DNA of 47,477 nt from Pyrinomonas sp040289685 (lineage in GTDB: Bacteria > Acidobacteriota > Blastocatellia > Pyrinomonadales > Pyrinomonadaceae), in assembly GCF_040289685.1 (NCBI RefSeq), contig NZ_PSLQ01000020.1, positions 1 through 47,477 of the forward strand, in the 5' to 3' direction. Below are positions 1-8,051 of this stretch, piece by piece (positions within the stretch are counted from its first letter, which is position 1; every line of letters begins with the position of its first letter). The notes under the pieces are model-generated. The model had not been told where the DNA came from. It ran no database searches and saw nothing but the letters and a program-made list of their open reading frames with translations. Both the position numbers and the translations under genes were made by a program.

Positions 1-429
1 GCGCGATGGCGTCACCTTGAACGGGCTTGGACATCCGCTTGATCTCCTCGACGGCGCGTTCGACTGCTTTGTCGATGCCGCGTTTCAAGGCCATCGGATT
101 GGCGCCGGCAGCGACGGTTTTGACGCCTTCGCGGAAGATCGCCTGCGCAAGCACGGTTGCGGTGGTCGTGCCGTCACCGGCGACGTCCGAGGTCTTCGAC
201 GCGACTTNNNNNNNNNNNNNNNNNNNNNNNNNNNNNNNNNNNNNNNNNNNNNGATCTCTTTGGCGACGGTGACGCCGTCTTTGGTGATGACGGGCGACCC
301 GAACTTCTTTTCGATGACGACGTTGCGCCCCTTGGGGCCAAGCGTGATTTTGACTGCATCGGCGAGCGTGTTAACGCCGCGCAGGATGGCAGCGCGTGAT
401 TCCTCGCCATGAACGACCAATTTTGCCAT
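1..429 (-). CDS. groEL: Chaperonin GroEL (Hsp60), N-terminal part, cut by window edge and an N gap
   Basis: This is the large subunit of the cytoplasmic GroEL-GroES folding chamber. The start at 429 gives MAKLVVHGEESRAAILRGVN, followed by the conserved ADAVKITLGPKGRNVV and the nucleotide-site stretch ITKDGVTVAKEI. After 45 N the chain resumes as VASKTSDVAGDGTTTATVLA, which carries the ATP-binding GDGTTT motif, and runs off the left edge at QGDAIA. The reverse strand reads GAGGAG just ahead of the ATG, a good ribosome-binding site. The gene lies 54 bases after groES in the same operon, so it shares the CIRCE/HrcA heat-shock control. As written, the two halves are in different frames because the N run is one base shorter than the GroEL alignment requires. 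I read that as a gap-size artefact rather than a mutation. About 75 percent of the protein lies outside the window. Confidence 0.97.
208..252. other. Assembly gap (45 N) inside groEL
   Basis: The run of N replaces the GroEL stretch between VAKEI and VASK. In E. coli GroEL that stretch is 16 residues, 48 bases. Two of those bases are present after the gap, so 46 unknown bases are expected and 45 are written. The N count is therefore probably an estimate and off by one. Confidence 0.9.
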
Positions 430-483
430 TTTCGATCTTTTCTCCTCAGAAAGATTTTGAAAGTTGTGGGATGATGCGAGCCG

Positions 484-798
484 CTAGCCTTGTTTGGTCT
501 CGGCGCGTTCGACGATGCCGAGGATTTCGTCTTCACGAAGGATCAGCAGCTCTTCATCGTCGATTTTGACTTCCGTTCCGCTGTATTTACCGAACAGGAC
601 GCGATCGCCCGGCTTGACGTCGAGCGGAATGCGCTTGCCGTCCTTGTCGCGCTTGCCTTCGCCGACGGCGATCACTTCGCCCTGCTGCGGCTTCTCTTTG
701 GCTGTGTCGGGGATGATGATGCCGCCGCGGACCTGTTCGGTCTCTTCAATGCGGCGCACGATCACACGATCGTGGAGCGGCCTGATGTTGGTTTCCAT
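484..798 (-). CDS. groES: Co-chaperonin GroES (Hsp10)
   Basis: GroES is the lid of the GroEL chamber, a heptameric ring in the cytoplasm. The protein of about 104 residues reads METNIRPLHDRVIVRRIEET, then the mobile-loop region GGIIIPDTAKEKPQQGEVIA, and ends with EVKIDDEELLILREDEILGI, all textbook Cpn10. An in-frame upstream start would add 13 residues. I prefer 798 because a GAGGAG site precedes it on the coding strand and METNIRPLHD aligns with the usual GroES start. It is the first gene of groES-groEL, with a promoter and CIRCE operator about 75 bases upstream. The length is slightly above the usual 95-100 residues because of the short C-terminal tail ERAETKQG. Confidence 0.97.
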   Translation of the reverse strand: METNIRPLHDRVIVRRIEETEQVRGGIIIPDTAKEKPQQGEVIAVGEGKRDKDGKRIPLDVKPGDRVLFGKYSGTEVKIDDEELLILREDEILGIVERAETKQG

Positions 799-872
799 GT
801 CTCTCCTCTCGAAAGGGATTATCGCATTACGAGGCAAGAATACGCTTCACTTCGCGGCGAGATCGTCAGCGA

Positions 873-899
873 TTAGCACTCGCCATAAGTGAGTGCTAA
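873..899 (-). promoter_or_regulatory. CIRCE operator (HrcA binding site) of groESL
   Basis: The perfect inverted repeat TTAGCACTC, 9-base spacer, GAGTGCTAA matches the CIRCE consensus exactly. It lies between the predicted -10 box and groES, where bound HrcA repressor would block transcription until heat shock. hrcA itself is not in the window. Confidence 0.96.
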
Positions 900-928
900 C
901 AATAAACGACTGGTCCGGGAATTGTCAA
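900..928 (-). promoter_or_regulatory. Predicted sigma70-type promoter of groESL
   Basis: On the minus strand a perfect -35 TTGACA (923-928) is followed, after 17 bases, by -10 TTATTG (900-905). The predicted start of transcription falls inside the adjoining CIRCE element, the usual layout for HrcA-controlled operons. Confidence 0.75.
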
Positions 929-942
929 CCGCGGAAGGACCG

Positions 943-1188
943 CTAGCGACGACGGCGCGGCGCGTTTGCCGACAGCATACGCTCTTGCGCTCGGTATGTA
1001 GCCACGCGTTTAGCGAGCGTGTTGCGATGAATGCCGAGGATGGCGGCTGTGCGCGACAGATGGTTGTTGTTGCGTGCGAGAGCTTTCTGAATGTAGAGCT
1101 TTTCGAATTCGGCGACCGCTTCGTCGAGCATGATCTGCCCGTCGAGCATCTCTTCGATCAAGGCTTCGAGACGAGCGCGTAGCTGCAT
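943..1188 (-). CDS. Small Fis-type helix-turn-helix protein
   Basis: The protein has about 81 residues. Its second half, NNHLSRTAAILGIHRNTLAKRV, is a Fis/HTH_8 helix-turn-helix of the kind found at the C-terminus of NtrC-type activators. The first half (RLEALIEEMLDGQIMLDEAV) looks helical, as in Fis, where it mediates dimerisation. It probably binds DNA as a free-standing dimer, either a nucleoid-associated or a local regulator; the target cannot be read from the sequence. I chose ATG 1188 over a TTG 33 bases upstream because GGAGGG lies directly before it. The tail NAPRRRR is basic. It lies between purC and the groESL promoter on the same strand. Confidence 0.8.
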   Translation of the reverse strand: MQLRARLEALIEEMLDGQIMLDEAVAEFEKLYIQKALARNNNHLSRTAAILGIHRNTLAKRVATYRAQERMLSANAPRRRR

Positions 1189-1345
1189 GATCCCTCCAGC
1201 GGATGATAGATTTCGTCCCAACCTTGCTCAATGCCGACCGACCGGCCTCGTCATCTTCTTCCCGATAGCGGTTTGCGGCGCACGGCGAGGCAGAATCAAC
1301 GTCGCTTGCGGGGGAGAGCTGCGCGGTCACGCCGCTTCCGCGCGT

Positions 1346-2239
1346 TTACAAATCGTCGCCCGTCAGAAGCTTGTAGGCCAGAAGGTAGCGCGCCGTGGTG
1401 GCTTCGACGATTTCGCGCGGCAATGGCGGTGCGGGCGGACGCTTGTCCCACGAGAGACTTTCGAGATAATCCCGCACAAACTGTTTATCGAACGATGGCG
1501 GCGATGTGCCCGGCCGATACTGATCGGCGGGCCAGAAACGTGACGAATCGGGCGTCAACGCCTCGTCGATCCAGAGGATTCGTCCCTGCGCGTCGCGTCC
1601 AAACTCGAACTTCGTATCGGCGATGATGATGCCACGCGCGCGCGCAAGTTGTTCGGCTTCTGCGTAAAGGCGCAGCGAAAGCGCGCGCAGTTGAGCGGTC
1701 GTCTCCCAGCCGACCATCTCGGCCATGCGCTCTTCGGTGATGTTTTCGTCGTGTCCTTCGAGGGCTTTGGTCGCGGGCGTAAAGATCGGTTCGGGCAGTT
1801 TGTCGGCTTGGCGCAAGCCTTGCGGCAGACTGTGGCCGCAGATCTGACCTGTGCGCACGTAATCCTTCCACCCGGAACCGGCTAAGTAACCGCGCACGAC
1901 GCATTCAACCGGAAAGACCTCCGTGCGACGGACGAGCATCGACCGACCGCGCAGGAGATCGGCGTGAGCGCGCACGTTCAGCGGCATCTGCTCGACTTCA
2001 GTCGTGACGAGATGGTGCGATGCGACGTGTCCCAACTTGCGAAACCAAAAGCGGGAGAGCGCTGTTAAAACTTCGCCCTTGCGCGGGATCGGTGTCGGTA
2101 GCACGCAATCGAAGGCCGAAATGCGGTCGGTCGCAACGATTAGCAGGTGATCTTCATCGACTTCGTACACGTCGCGCACCTTGCCGCGTCTTGCGAGGCG
2201 CAAACCGCTCAGCGAACTTTCGATTAACGGGGCGGCCAT
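1346..2239 (-). CDS. purC: Phosphoribosylaminoimidazole-succinocarboxamide synthase (SAICAR synthetase)
   Basis: PurC joins CAIR and aspartate using ATP to make SAICAR in de novo purine synthesis, in the cytoplasm. The family signatures are clear: RRGKVRDVYEVD near the N-terminus, VATDRISAFDCVLP, ECVVRGYLAGSGWKDY, LPEPIFTPATKALEGHDENI, and near the end IADTKFEFGRD and IDEALTPDSSRFWP. The start at 2239 gives MAAPLIESSLSG and follows GAGGAAAG on the coding strand. A longer in-frame extension of 26 residues has no family support. The length of 297 residues fits the long PurC form. The nearest genes are not purine genes; the Fis-type gene follows after 157 bases. Confidence 0.97.
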   Translation of the reverse strand: MAAPLIESSLSGLRLARRGKVRDVYEVDEDHLLIVATDRISAFDCVLPTPIPRKGEVLTALSRFWFRKLGHVASHHLVTTEVEQMPLNVRAHADLLRGRSMLVRRTEVFPVECVVRGYLAGSGWKDYVRTGQICGHSLPQGLRQADKLPEPIFTPATKALEGHDENITEERMAEMVGWETTAQLRALSLRLYAEAEQLARARGIIIADTKFEFGRDAQGRILWIDEALTPDSSRFWPADQYRPGTSPPSFDKQFVRDYLESLSWDKRPPAPPLPREIVEATTARYLLAYKLLTGDDL

Positions 2240-2637
2240 GCGATCTTTCCTCGATGCGTTGCGAAGCGCGGTGGATGGAGCCGAGGAATTGTGCGCGCCG
2301 TCTTCAGAGCTTGTCAAGCCAGCTCATGATGGGTCTCTTTGCTTGCGCAAACGGCGCGCCCTTCTTTGGCTCGAACGCGAAACGGCTTGGCGAACTACAG
2401 CCCCTTGCGATCTCTGCACTGCGCTCGGCCGCTTCGGTGGTTTCTCGGAGGGAGAAGATCCTTCTCGCCAGTCTCCGTTGCGCGACGGAGACGGGGTCGG
2501 AACTTCGTGGTGCTTCGGATGAAACGATCTGCCCGCTTCGACTTACGAGCAGCTTTCATGCCAAAATACAGGACGTTTGCTTCTAGAAGATCGCCGCACG
2601 CCTCGACCGGCGGAGAATTTCGATTGTGGAGGATTCG
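2240..2637. other. Intergenic region, about 400 bases, no gene seen
   Basis: This is the divergent space between purC and the M1 aminopeptidase gene. The overlapping short ORFs here show no family features. It holds two short hairpins (see 2452-2492) and presumably both promoters, but I could not pick a convincing -35/-10 pair. Confidence 0.6.
2452..2492. repeat. Pair of short inverted repeats in the purC/aminopeptidase gap
   Basis: GAGAAG-ATC-CTTCTC (2452-2466) is followed by the perfect 8-base arms GTCTCCGT and ACGGAGAC around a 6-base loop (2471-2492). There is no T-tract. They could be RNA structure, an operator or a small dispersed repeat. Confidence 0.5.
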
Positions 2638-5217
2638 ATGCATCCGCGACGCTCCTTCTACGTGCGTTTCTTCTCATTTCTTCTCGCATTCAGTCTCGTC
2701 ATTTCGGCGCAAGCGCGTCCGCCGCGACAGACAATTGCCATCGCGCAAAAACGCGCGTTGCCGCCCGCGCAGTATATTCCGGCGCGCGATTACGATGCGC
2801 AGCACTACAAACTGGACCTGCGGTTCGATTGGGAGCGGGAACAGGCTTTGGGCACAGCGACGATCACGTTTTCGCCCCTCACGCCGAACTTACAGCGCGT
2901 CGAGTTCGATGCAGCCAACATGACGTTCGCCAGCGTCACGCTCGCCGACGGTCGCCCGCTGCGCTTTGAAGCGGACGCCGCAAAAGAGAAGCTGCGCATC
3001 GTGCTCGATCGCGCTTATCAACCGAACGAGAAAGTGACGGTCGTCGTCAACTACCGGACCAACGGTCCGCAAAAACAGCCATCCGGCATCTTCGGCACGT
3101 TCGGCGGTGGTCTGACTTTCATCAAACCGACGCCAGAGGATCCATCACGACCACGACAGATCTGGTCGCAGGGCGAGACCGAGTACAACCACTATTGGTT
3201 CCCCTGCTTCGACCATCCGAACGATTTTGCGACAAGCGAACTGATCGCGACGGTTGAAAAGCCGTTCACCGTCATTTCCAACGGCAAACTCGTCGAGCGG
3301 CGCGACAATCCGGATGGAACGCGCACCTTTCACTGGCGCATGGACCAACCGCACGCGCCATATCTCGTGTCGATCATCGTCGGCGAATACGCCCCAATCG
3401 AGACCAGCTACGATGGCATCCCGATTACGAGCTACGTCTATCCGAACGAAGTCGAAGAAGGGCGCGTCACCTTTGCGCGCATCGCCGACATGGTCCGATT
3501 CTTCTCGGAGAAGACGGGCGTGCGTTATCCCTATGCGAAGTACGCGCAGACGGTAGTGCGCGATTTTGGCGGGGGAATGGAGAACATCACCGCGACCACG
3601 TTGACCGACACGACCGTGCACGATGCGCGCGCCGAGCTGGATCAAACGAGCGACGGTTTGATCTCGCATGAACTCGCCCATCAATGGTTCGGCGATTATG
3701 TGACTTGTCGTACGTGGGCCGATATCTGGTTGAACGAAAGCTTCGCTACCTATTTCGAAGCGATGTGGACCGAGCACCACTTGGGGCGCGACGAGTTCCT
3801 CTATTCCGAGGTCAAAGCGAATCAGGATTCTTACTACGAAGCTTGGAACAGCGGCCTGCGTCGCCCGATCGTCACCAGACGCTACAACAGCGCCGATGAG
3901 CTCTTCGACGTTTACGCCTATCCGCGTGGCGCTGCTGTTTTACACATGCTACGGCGCGTGCTCGGCGAAGAGAACTGGTGGCGCGCGATCAACCATTATT
4001 TGACGAAATACGCGCACCAACCCGTGGAGACGGCTCAATGGAGGATCGTCATCGAGGAGGCGACGGGGCAGCCAATGGATTGGTTCTTCGATCAGTGGAT
4101 CTATCAGATGGGACATCCTGTCTTCCGCGTGACCAAGAATTACGACCCAGCGAAGAAGAGTTTGACGCTGGTCGTGCGTCAAGAGCAGAAGCCGGATCCG
4201 AACAATCCCTACCCGCAAACGGACTATTTCCGCGCGCCGGTCGAGATCGAAATCGGCACCGAACGCGGAGTACGCGTCGAGCGCGTCTGGCTCGACGCCA
4301 AAGAGGAACAGCGATTCGAGTTCGCTGCAGATGAGCCGCCGCTTCTCGTTCACTTCGATTTCGGCGGAACGTTGATCAAGGAACTCAAGTTCGATAAACC
4401 CGTCGGCGAACTGGTCTATCAGTTGCAGCGCGATCCGGACGTCATCGGGCGCACGTGGGCGCTTGGGCAATTGAAAGAAAAGCTTGCGGCGAAGACCACT
4501 TCCGAAGCTGAGCGGCAGCAGATCGTCAGTGCCATCAGCGAAGCGGTTACGCGCGATGCCTTCTGGGGCGTTCGTCGCGACGCGGTGGCGGCGTTGGAAG
4601 GCGAGCGGAGCGAGGTCGCGCGCCGGGCACTGCTTGCTGCTACGCGCGACGCCAAATCGCGCGTGCGCGCGCGCGCGATTCGTTCTTTGGCGGCGACCGG
4701 CGACGCTTCGCTGGCGACGCTTTATCAACAGGCGTTGGGCGACCAGAGCTATGCAGTGATCGATGAAGCCGCCGAAGCGCTTGGCAAGACGAAGAGTCCA
4801 GCCGCATACGGCGTGTTGATTCGTTTGCTGGACCAGCGATCGTGGCGCGATCGCTTGCGGATCGCCGCGCTGCGCGGACTAGCCGAATTAGGCGACCGGC
4901 GCGCGCTGGAGATCGGATTGCGTTACGCGCAACCGGGCAACCCCGTCGAAGTGAGAAGCGCTGCCCTGACATTGGTCGGCGCCGTCGGCAAGGGAGATGA
5001 ACGGGCTTTCGCGCTTCTGTCCGAGCAGTTCAATCGCGCGATCAACGCGCGCAACCAAACGCTTTTGGTGGGGGCAACCGAAGGTCTGCTTCGATTGAAC
5101 GATCCGCGTGCCAGAAAGCTCGTGGAAGAGGCAGAGAGCGCGCTTTCGCCGCGCGTCAAAGCGCTCTTTCAAAGGCTCTTGAAGGAATTGGTGCAAGGGG
5201 CGGCGGCGTCGCAATGA
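2638..5217 (+). CDS. Secreted M1-family zinc aminopeptidase with C-terminal HEAT-like repeats
   Basis: This is a metallopeptidase that removes N-terminal residues from peptides. With its signal peptide (RRSFYVRFFSFLLAFSLVIS ending SAQA) it should act in the periplasm or outside. The M1 hallmarks are the substrate-binding GGGMEN at residues 311-316 and the zinc site HELAH at 344-348, with the third ligand Glu367 in NESFATYFE. The last 250 or so residues are alpha-helical repeats (DAVAALEGERSEVARRALL, RARAIRSLAATGDASLATL) resembling HEAT repeats, in place of the usual ERAP1-type C-terminal domain. I chose ATG 2638, which has GGAGG five bases upstream, over GTG 2626, which would overlap that site. 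The length of 859 residues is normal for M1. Confidence 0.93.
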   Translation: MHPRRSFYVRFFSFLLAFSLVISAQARPPRQTIAIAQKRALPPAQYIPARDYDAQHYKLDLRFDWEREQALGTATITFSPLTPNLQRVEFDAANMTFASVTLADGRPLRFEADAAKEKLRIVLDRAYQPNEKVTVVVNYRTNGPQKQPSGIFGTFGGGLTFIKPTPEDPSRPRQIWSQGETEYNHYWFPCFDHPNDFATSELIATVEKPFTVISNGKLVERRDNPDGTRTFHWRMDQPHAPYLVSIIVGEYAPIETSYDGIPITSYVYPNEVEEGRVTFARIADMVRFFSEKTGVRYPYAKYAQTVVRDFGGGMENITATTLTDTTVHDARAELDQTSDGLISHELAHQWFGDYVTCRTWADIWLNESFATYFEAMWTEHHLGRDEFLYSEVKANQDSYYEAWNSGLRRPIVTRRYNSADELFDVYAYPRGAAVLHMLRRVLGEENWWRAINHYLTKYAHQPVETAQWRIVIEEATGQPMDWFFDQWIYQMGHPVFRVTKNYDPAKKSLTLVVRQEQKPDPNNPYPQTDYFRAPVEIEIGTERGVRVERVWLDAKEEQRFEFAADEPPLLVHFDFGGTLIKELKFDKPVGELVYQLQRDPDVIGRTWALGQLKEKLAAKTTSEAERQQIVSAISEAVTRDAFWGVRRDAVAALEGERSEVARRALLAATRDAKSRVRARAIRSLAATGDASLATLYQQALGDQSYAVIDEAAEALGKTKSPAAYGVLIRLLDQRSWRDRLRIAALRGLAELGDRRALEIGLRYAQPGNPVEVRSAALTLVGAVGKGDERAFALLSEQFNRAINARNQTLLVGATEGLLRLNDPRARKLVEEAESALSPRVKALFQRLLKELVQGAAASQ

Positions 5218-5237
5218 GCGCGCTCGGTGAAATTTCG

Positions 5238-5267
5238 CCGAGAAGGGCGCTATTTCGCCCGCCTCGG
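5238..5267 (+). terminator. Stem-loop after the M1 peptidase gene
   Basis: CCGAG-AA-GGGCG, loop CTATTT, CGCCC-GC-CTCGG forms two 5-base-pair helices with a small internal loop, 21 bases after the stop codon. No T-tract follows, so termination here is possible but not assured. Confidence 0.4.
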
Positions 5268-5330
5268 AGCGTGTTATCATAATCGCGTGCGAACGGGCAA
5301 AACTCTGCTGATCGAGCGAGGATAGTGCCG

Positions 5331-6101
5331 ATGAAGGCGACGACCAACAATCCGAAGAACAGGAGCGAAGCGGAGAGCCGCAAGGATGCCACCGAGCGTC
5401 GGACGACCGTGCTGCTCATTGAAGATGATGAGAACATCACGGATGCTTTGAGCGAATACTTCAAGCGAGCTGGTTACGAAGTGAAAGCCGCTACCGATGG
5501 CGTGGCAGGCGTCCAAATGGCTTTGCAGGAACGGCCCGATGCCGTCATCCTCGATTTGATGTTGCCGAAAATGGACGGTTTGGCCGTGTGTCGCGAGTTG
5601 CGCGAAAAGGCCCCTTACATCCCTATCTTGATGTTGACGGCCAAGGATGATGTGGTCGACAAGGTGCTCGGTTTAGAGATGGGAGCTGACGATTACATCA
5701 CCAAGCCTTTCAGCTTTCGCGAACTCGAGGCGCGCCTGAAATCGGTTTTGCGCCGCGTGCGCAGCGCTGCGCATGCAGCAGAAGATGACGAAGCGCCCAT
5801 CGTTCGCGGCAAGTTGCGCATCGATCCGGTCAAGCGTGAAGTGACCGTAGGGGACCGGCAGGTCGAGCTGACGCCCAAAGAGTTCGAGCTTTTGAAACTG
5901 TTCGCTTCGCATCCGGGGCGCGTCTTCCCACGCAAGTATTTGCTCGAAAAGATTTGGGACTACGCTTACGACGGATACGATCGGACGATCGATTCCCATA
6001 TCAACCGCCTGCGCGCCAAGATCGAGGAGAACCCCGAGAAGCCGCAGATGGTCCTGACCGTGTGGGGCATCGGTTACAAATTCAACGACGAATTCTGCTG
6101 A
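5331..6101 (+). CDS. OmpR/PhoB-family two-component response regulator
   Basis: This cytoplasmic transcription regulator is activated by phosphorylation. The receiver domain runs from TVLLIEDDENITDALSEYF. The phospho-acceptor is the Asp of ILDLMLPKMDG (residue 75), the switch Thr is in MLTAKDD, and the conserved Lys is in ITKPFSFREL. The winged-helix DNA-binding domain follows, with ELTPKEFELLKLFASHPGRV and DRTIDSHINRLRAKIEENP. An unusual polar tail of about 25 residues precedes the receiver. I prefer ATG 5331, with GAGGAT upstream, to GTG 5325. No histidine kinase is adjacent, so the partner and the signal are unknown. The next gene encodes an envelope protein and may or may not be functionally linked. 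Confidence 0.95.
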   Translation: MKATTNNPKNRSEAESRKDATERRTTVLLIEDDENITDALSEYFKRAGYEVKAATDGVAGVQMALQERPDAVILDLMLPKMDGLAVCRELREKAPYIPILMLTAKDDVVDKVLGLEMGADDYITKPFSFRELEARLKSVLRRVRSAAHAAEDDEAPIVRGKLRIDPVKREVTVGDRQVELTPKEFELLKLFASHPGRVFPRKYLLEKIWDYAYDGYDRTIDSHINRLRAKIEENPEKPQMVLTVWGIGYKFNDEFC

Positions 6102-6118
6102 GCCGATCATCCGTCAAC

Positions 6119-6165
6119 GACCGCGCGACGTAGTGAGCGGCAACGCGCCGCAAGCGCGGTCTTTT
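6119..6165 (+). terminator. Probable intrinsic terminator after the response regulator
   Basis: The outer arms GACCGCGC (6119-6126) and GCGCGGTC (6154-6161) enclose an inner GCGGC/GCCGC hairpin and are followed by TTTT. The gap to the next ATG is only a few bases, so it could instead act as a leader structure for the downstream gene. Confidence 0.5.
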
Positions 6166-6170
6166 GCCTT

Positions 6171-7751
6171 ATGGTTGGTCGTGTTCGACACATCGCGTTT
6201 GCACTTCTGCTTTTTGCCGCGTCGTCGGTTGACGGCGTGGCGCAAACAAGCGTCGAACGCGACGTGGGAAAAAGGCAATTGAGGGCGCGAAGCGCTGGCA
6301 ACAGGTTGATCATCACTTCGAACGCTTCGCTCAGCGATTACGCCGCCTACCGCGGCGGCGAACGTTTCTACGTCCTCATTCCGAAAGCGGAACTTTCCGC
6401 TGGAGCGGCGTTGCGCGCGTTTCCGGGCGCTTCGGTTGAGCGTCGCGGCGACGATCTCGTGCTCTCTTTTCGGCTCCCGCCCGATGGCGCCGCGCGCGTC
6501 AACCAACGGTTCAATAGGCTCGAAGTCGTTCTCTCGGGCATGCCCGCCGCTCTGAGCGAAAGGGGGAACGAGGAGAAGAACGCCCGTTCGACCGAGCGGC
6601 CATCCAAAGAACGGCCACCCTCTTCCCGCTTGCAAGAAGCGGAGCATGTTTTGGAAAAGACCCCTTTTGCGGCTGCTACGCCGATCGAACCGGTCGCCGA
6701 AGCGGGCGAGCAACCTTCGCGCCCCGTTGCTTCGCGCGTGGCCATGGAACCGAAGCTTTCTTCTGGTGTTCGCGCGAGCGACTCGCACGCCAAACGCGAT
6801 GCGGCGCTTTGGTTTCTAGTCCTTTCGGCAGCGCTCGCAGTGATCGCTCTGGTGTGGCGGGCCATGAACGCCAAGCGAAAAAGAAAGCTGGTCGAAGCTG
6901 AAGCAGCGTTGCCATCCGAGTCTTCGGTCGCGTTTGCGGAGCACATGGCGGTCGAAAGCGCGACGACAAGCGTCTCATACGAGACCGCCGCAAAGACCAT
7001 CGAAGATGCCAGAGGATGCGCGACTGACGAAAGCCGACTCGGCGGTTGCATCAGCCATGCTCCAAAGACCGTCGAAGGGGCTGGAGAAGGAGCGACGGCG
7101 CTTCGGCTCGTTTCCGACCAACAGCAACTCGACTCCCATCAAGCGGAGCCCGCTGCTTTGGCGGAACCCTTGACCGCTAGCGACTCCGCGCAGCAGTTCG
7201 AAGGTGTGCTAGTTGCTTCCAGCGAAACTGGCTCGCCAGAGACCTTCGACGCGCAGGAAGCAGCCTATCGGGCTTTGTCTTCTGCCTTCGATGATGCTTC
7301 GCCGGAGGGACGCGCGAAAGCTGCGCGCTCTCTTTCTCGGCTTGCCGAGGAGTGGCGGATGAGCCGAGCCGAATTGTTTGCCCGCGCCGTGCGCGAGGCA
7401 GACGCCGAACGGCGCGCGCGCATCGGCGAAGCGCTCGCGCTTTCGGGACTGGCGGATGAAGCGCTCGCGCAGCTGACAAGCGAAAGAGAAGCGCCCGAAG
7501 CCTTTGCGCTGCTCTTCATCATGGCGAAGACGGGCGCGCTTGCGCCGCTTCTTCACGCTATCCAAGAGGAGGAAAACAACGAGGTCAAGCTCGCCATCGT
7601 CCGCTTGCTCTCGTTGTGTGATCATCCGGATGTGCTTCCGCGTTTGCGGGAGCTTGCCACAGAGTCTTCGCTTCCGGCAGAGGTCCGTTTGGCGGTGATG
7701 GAGGCGATCTATCAGCAAAGCAGCGCGCGCGTGCGTTCGGCGACGGGATGA
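6171..7751 (+). CDS. Membrane-anchored protein with AMIN-like N-terminal domain
   Basis: The product has 526 residues. The signal peptide HIAFALLLFAASSVDGVAQ is followed by a beta-rich stretch (NRLIITSNASLSDYAAYRGG, ERFYVLIPKAELSAG) that resembles AMIN or related secretin-associated domains. A low-complexity Glu/Ala/Ser linker comes next, then one membrane helix at about residues 212-232 (WFLVLSAALAVIALVWRAM) followed by KRKRK. The remaining 290 or so residues should be cytoplasmic; the last 150 look helical and repeat-like (LREL, VRLAVMEAIYQQ). The topology, periplasmic sensor-like head and cytoplasmic helical tail, is inferred. I do not recognise a named family for the whole protein. The ribosome-binding site before ATG 6171 is weak, so the true start could be slightly downstream. 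Confidence 0.7.
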   Translation: MVGRVRHIAFALLLFAASSVDGVAQTSVERDVGKRQLRARSAGNRLIITSNASLSDYAAYRGGERFYVLIPKAELSAGAALRAFPGASVERRGDDLVLSFRLPPDGAARVNQRFNRLEVVLSGMPAALSERGNEEKNARSTERPSKERPPSSRLQEAEHVLEKTPFAAATPIEPVAEAGEQPSRPVASRVAMEPKLSSGVRASDSHAKRDAALWFLVLSAALAVIALVWRAMNAKRKRKLVEAEAALPSESSVAFAEHMAVESATTSVSYETAAKTIEDARGCATDESRLGGCISHAPKTVEGAGEGATALRLVSDQQQLDSHQAEPAALAEPLTASDSAQQFEGVLVASSETGSPETFDAQEAAYRALSSAFDDASPEGRAKAARSLSRLAEEWRMSRAELFARAVREADAERRARIGEALALSGLADEALAQLTSEREAPEAFALLFIMAKTGALAPLLHAIQEEENNEVKLAIVRLLSLCDHPDVLPRLRELATESSLPAEVRLAVMEAIYQQSSARVRSATG

Positions 7752-8051
7752 GGGATTGGCGCTGCAGATTTCAATTTACGCTCCGCTGTGAAAGGATTAG
7801 CGCGCTAGAACGGGGGAGAGCCGCATTTCGGATGGTTCAGGATCGCGCGTTTCGCTTTTCGCGTTTCGACCAGCGCGCAGGATTTATTCATGGGATCTAG
7901 ACGAACTAGGGGCACGCGTTTCGTGCTTTCGCTAATCTCCGCAAGAAAGCTCCCAAGAGCCGATCCCTCGTTTTGTCCTTTGCTGCGTATCCGCCTTGTT
8001 TGATGTTAAAATCGAGAGCTCAGTCTTCTTCAAAGATCGAGTCAAGGGATT
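7752..8051. other. Intergenic region, 300 bases, no gene seen
   Basis: No ORF with coding character lies here. A TGTTAAAAT stretch about 45 bases before uvrB could be a -10 element, but no -35 is correctly spaced. I could not identify a LexA box. Confidence 0.5.

Noticed and set aside
7960..8051. Possible SOS (LexA) box before uvrB
   Set aside because: No palindrome matching a known LexA site was found, and the acidobacterial LexA motif is not one I can state with confidence.
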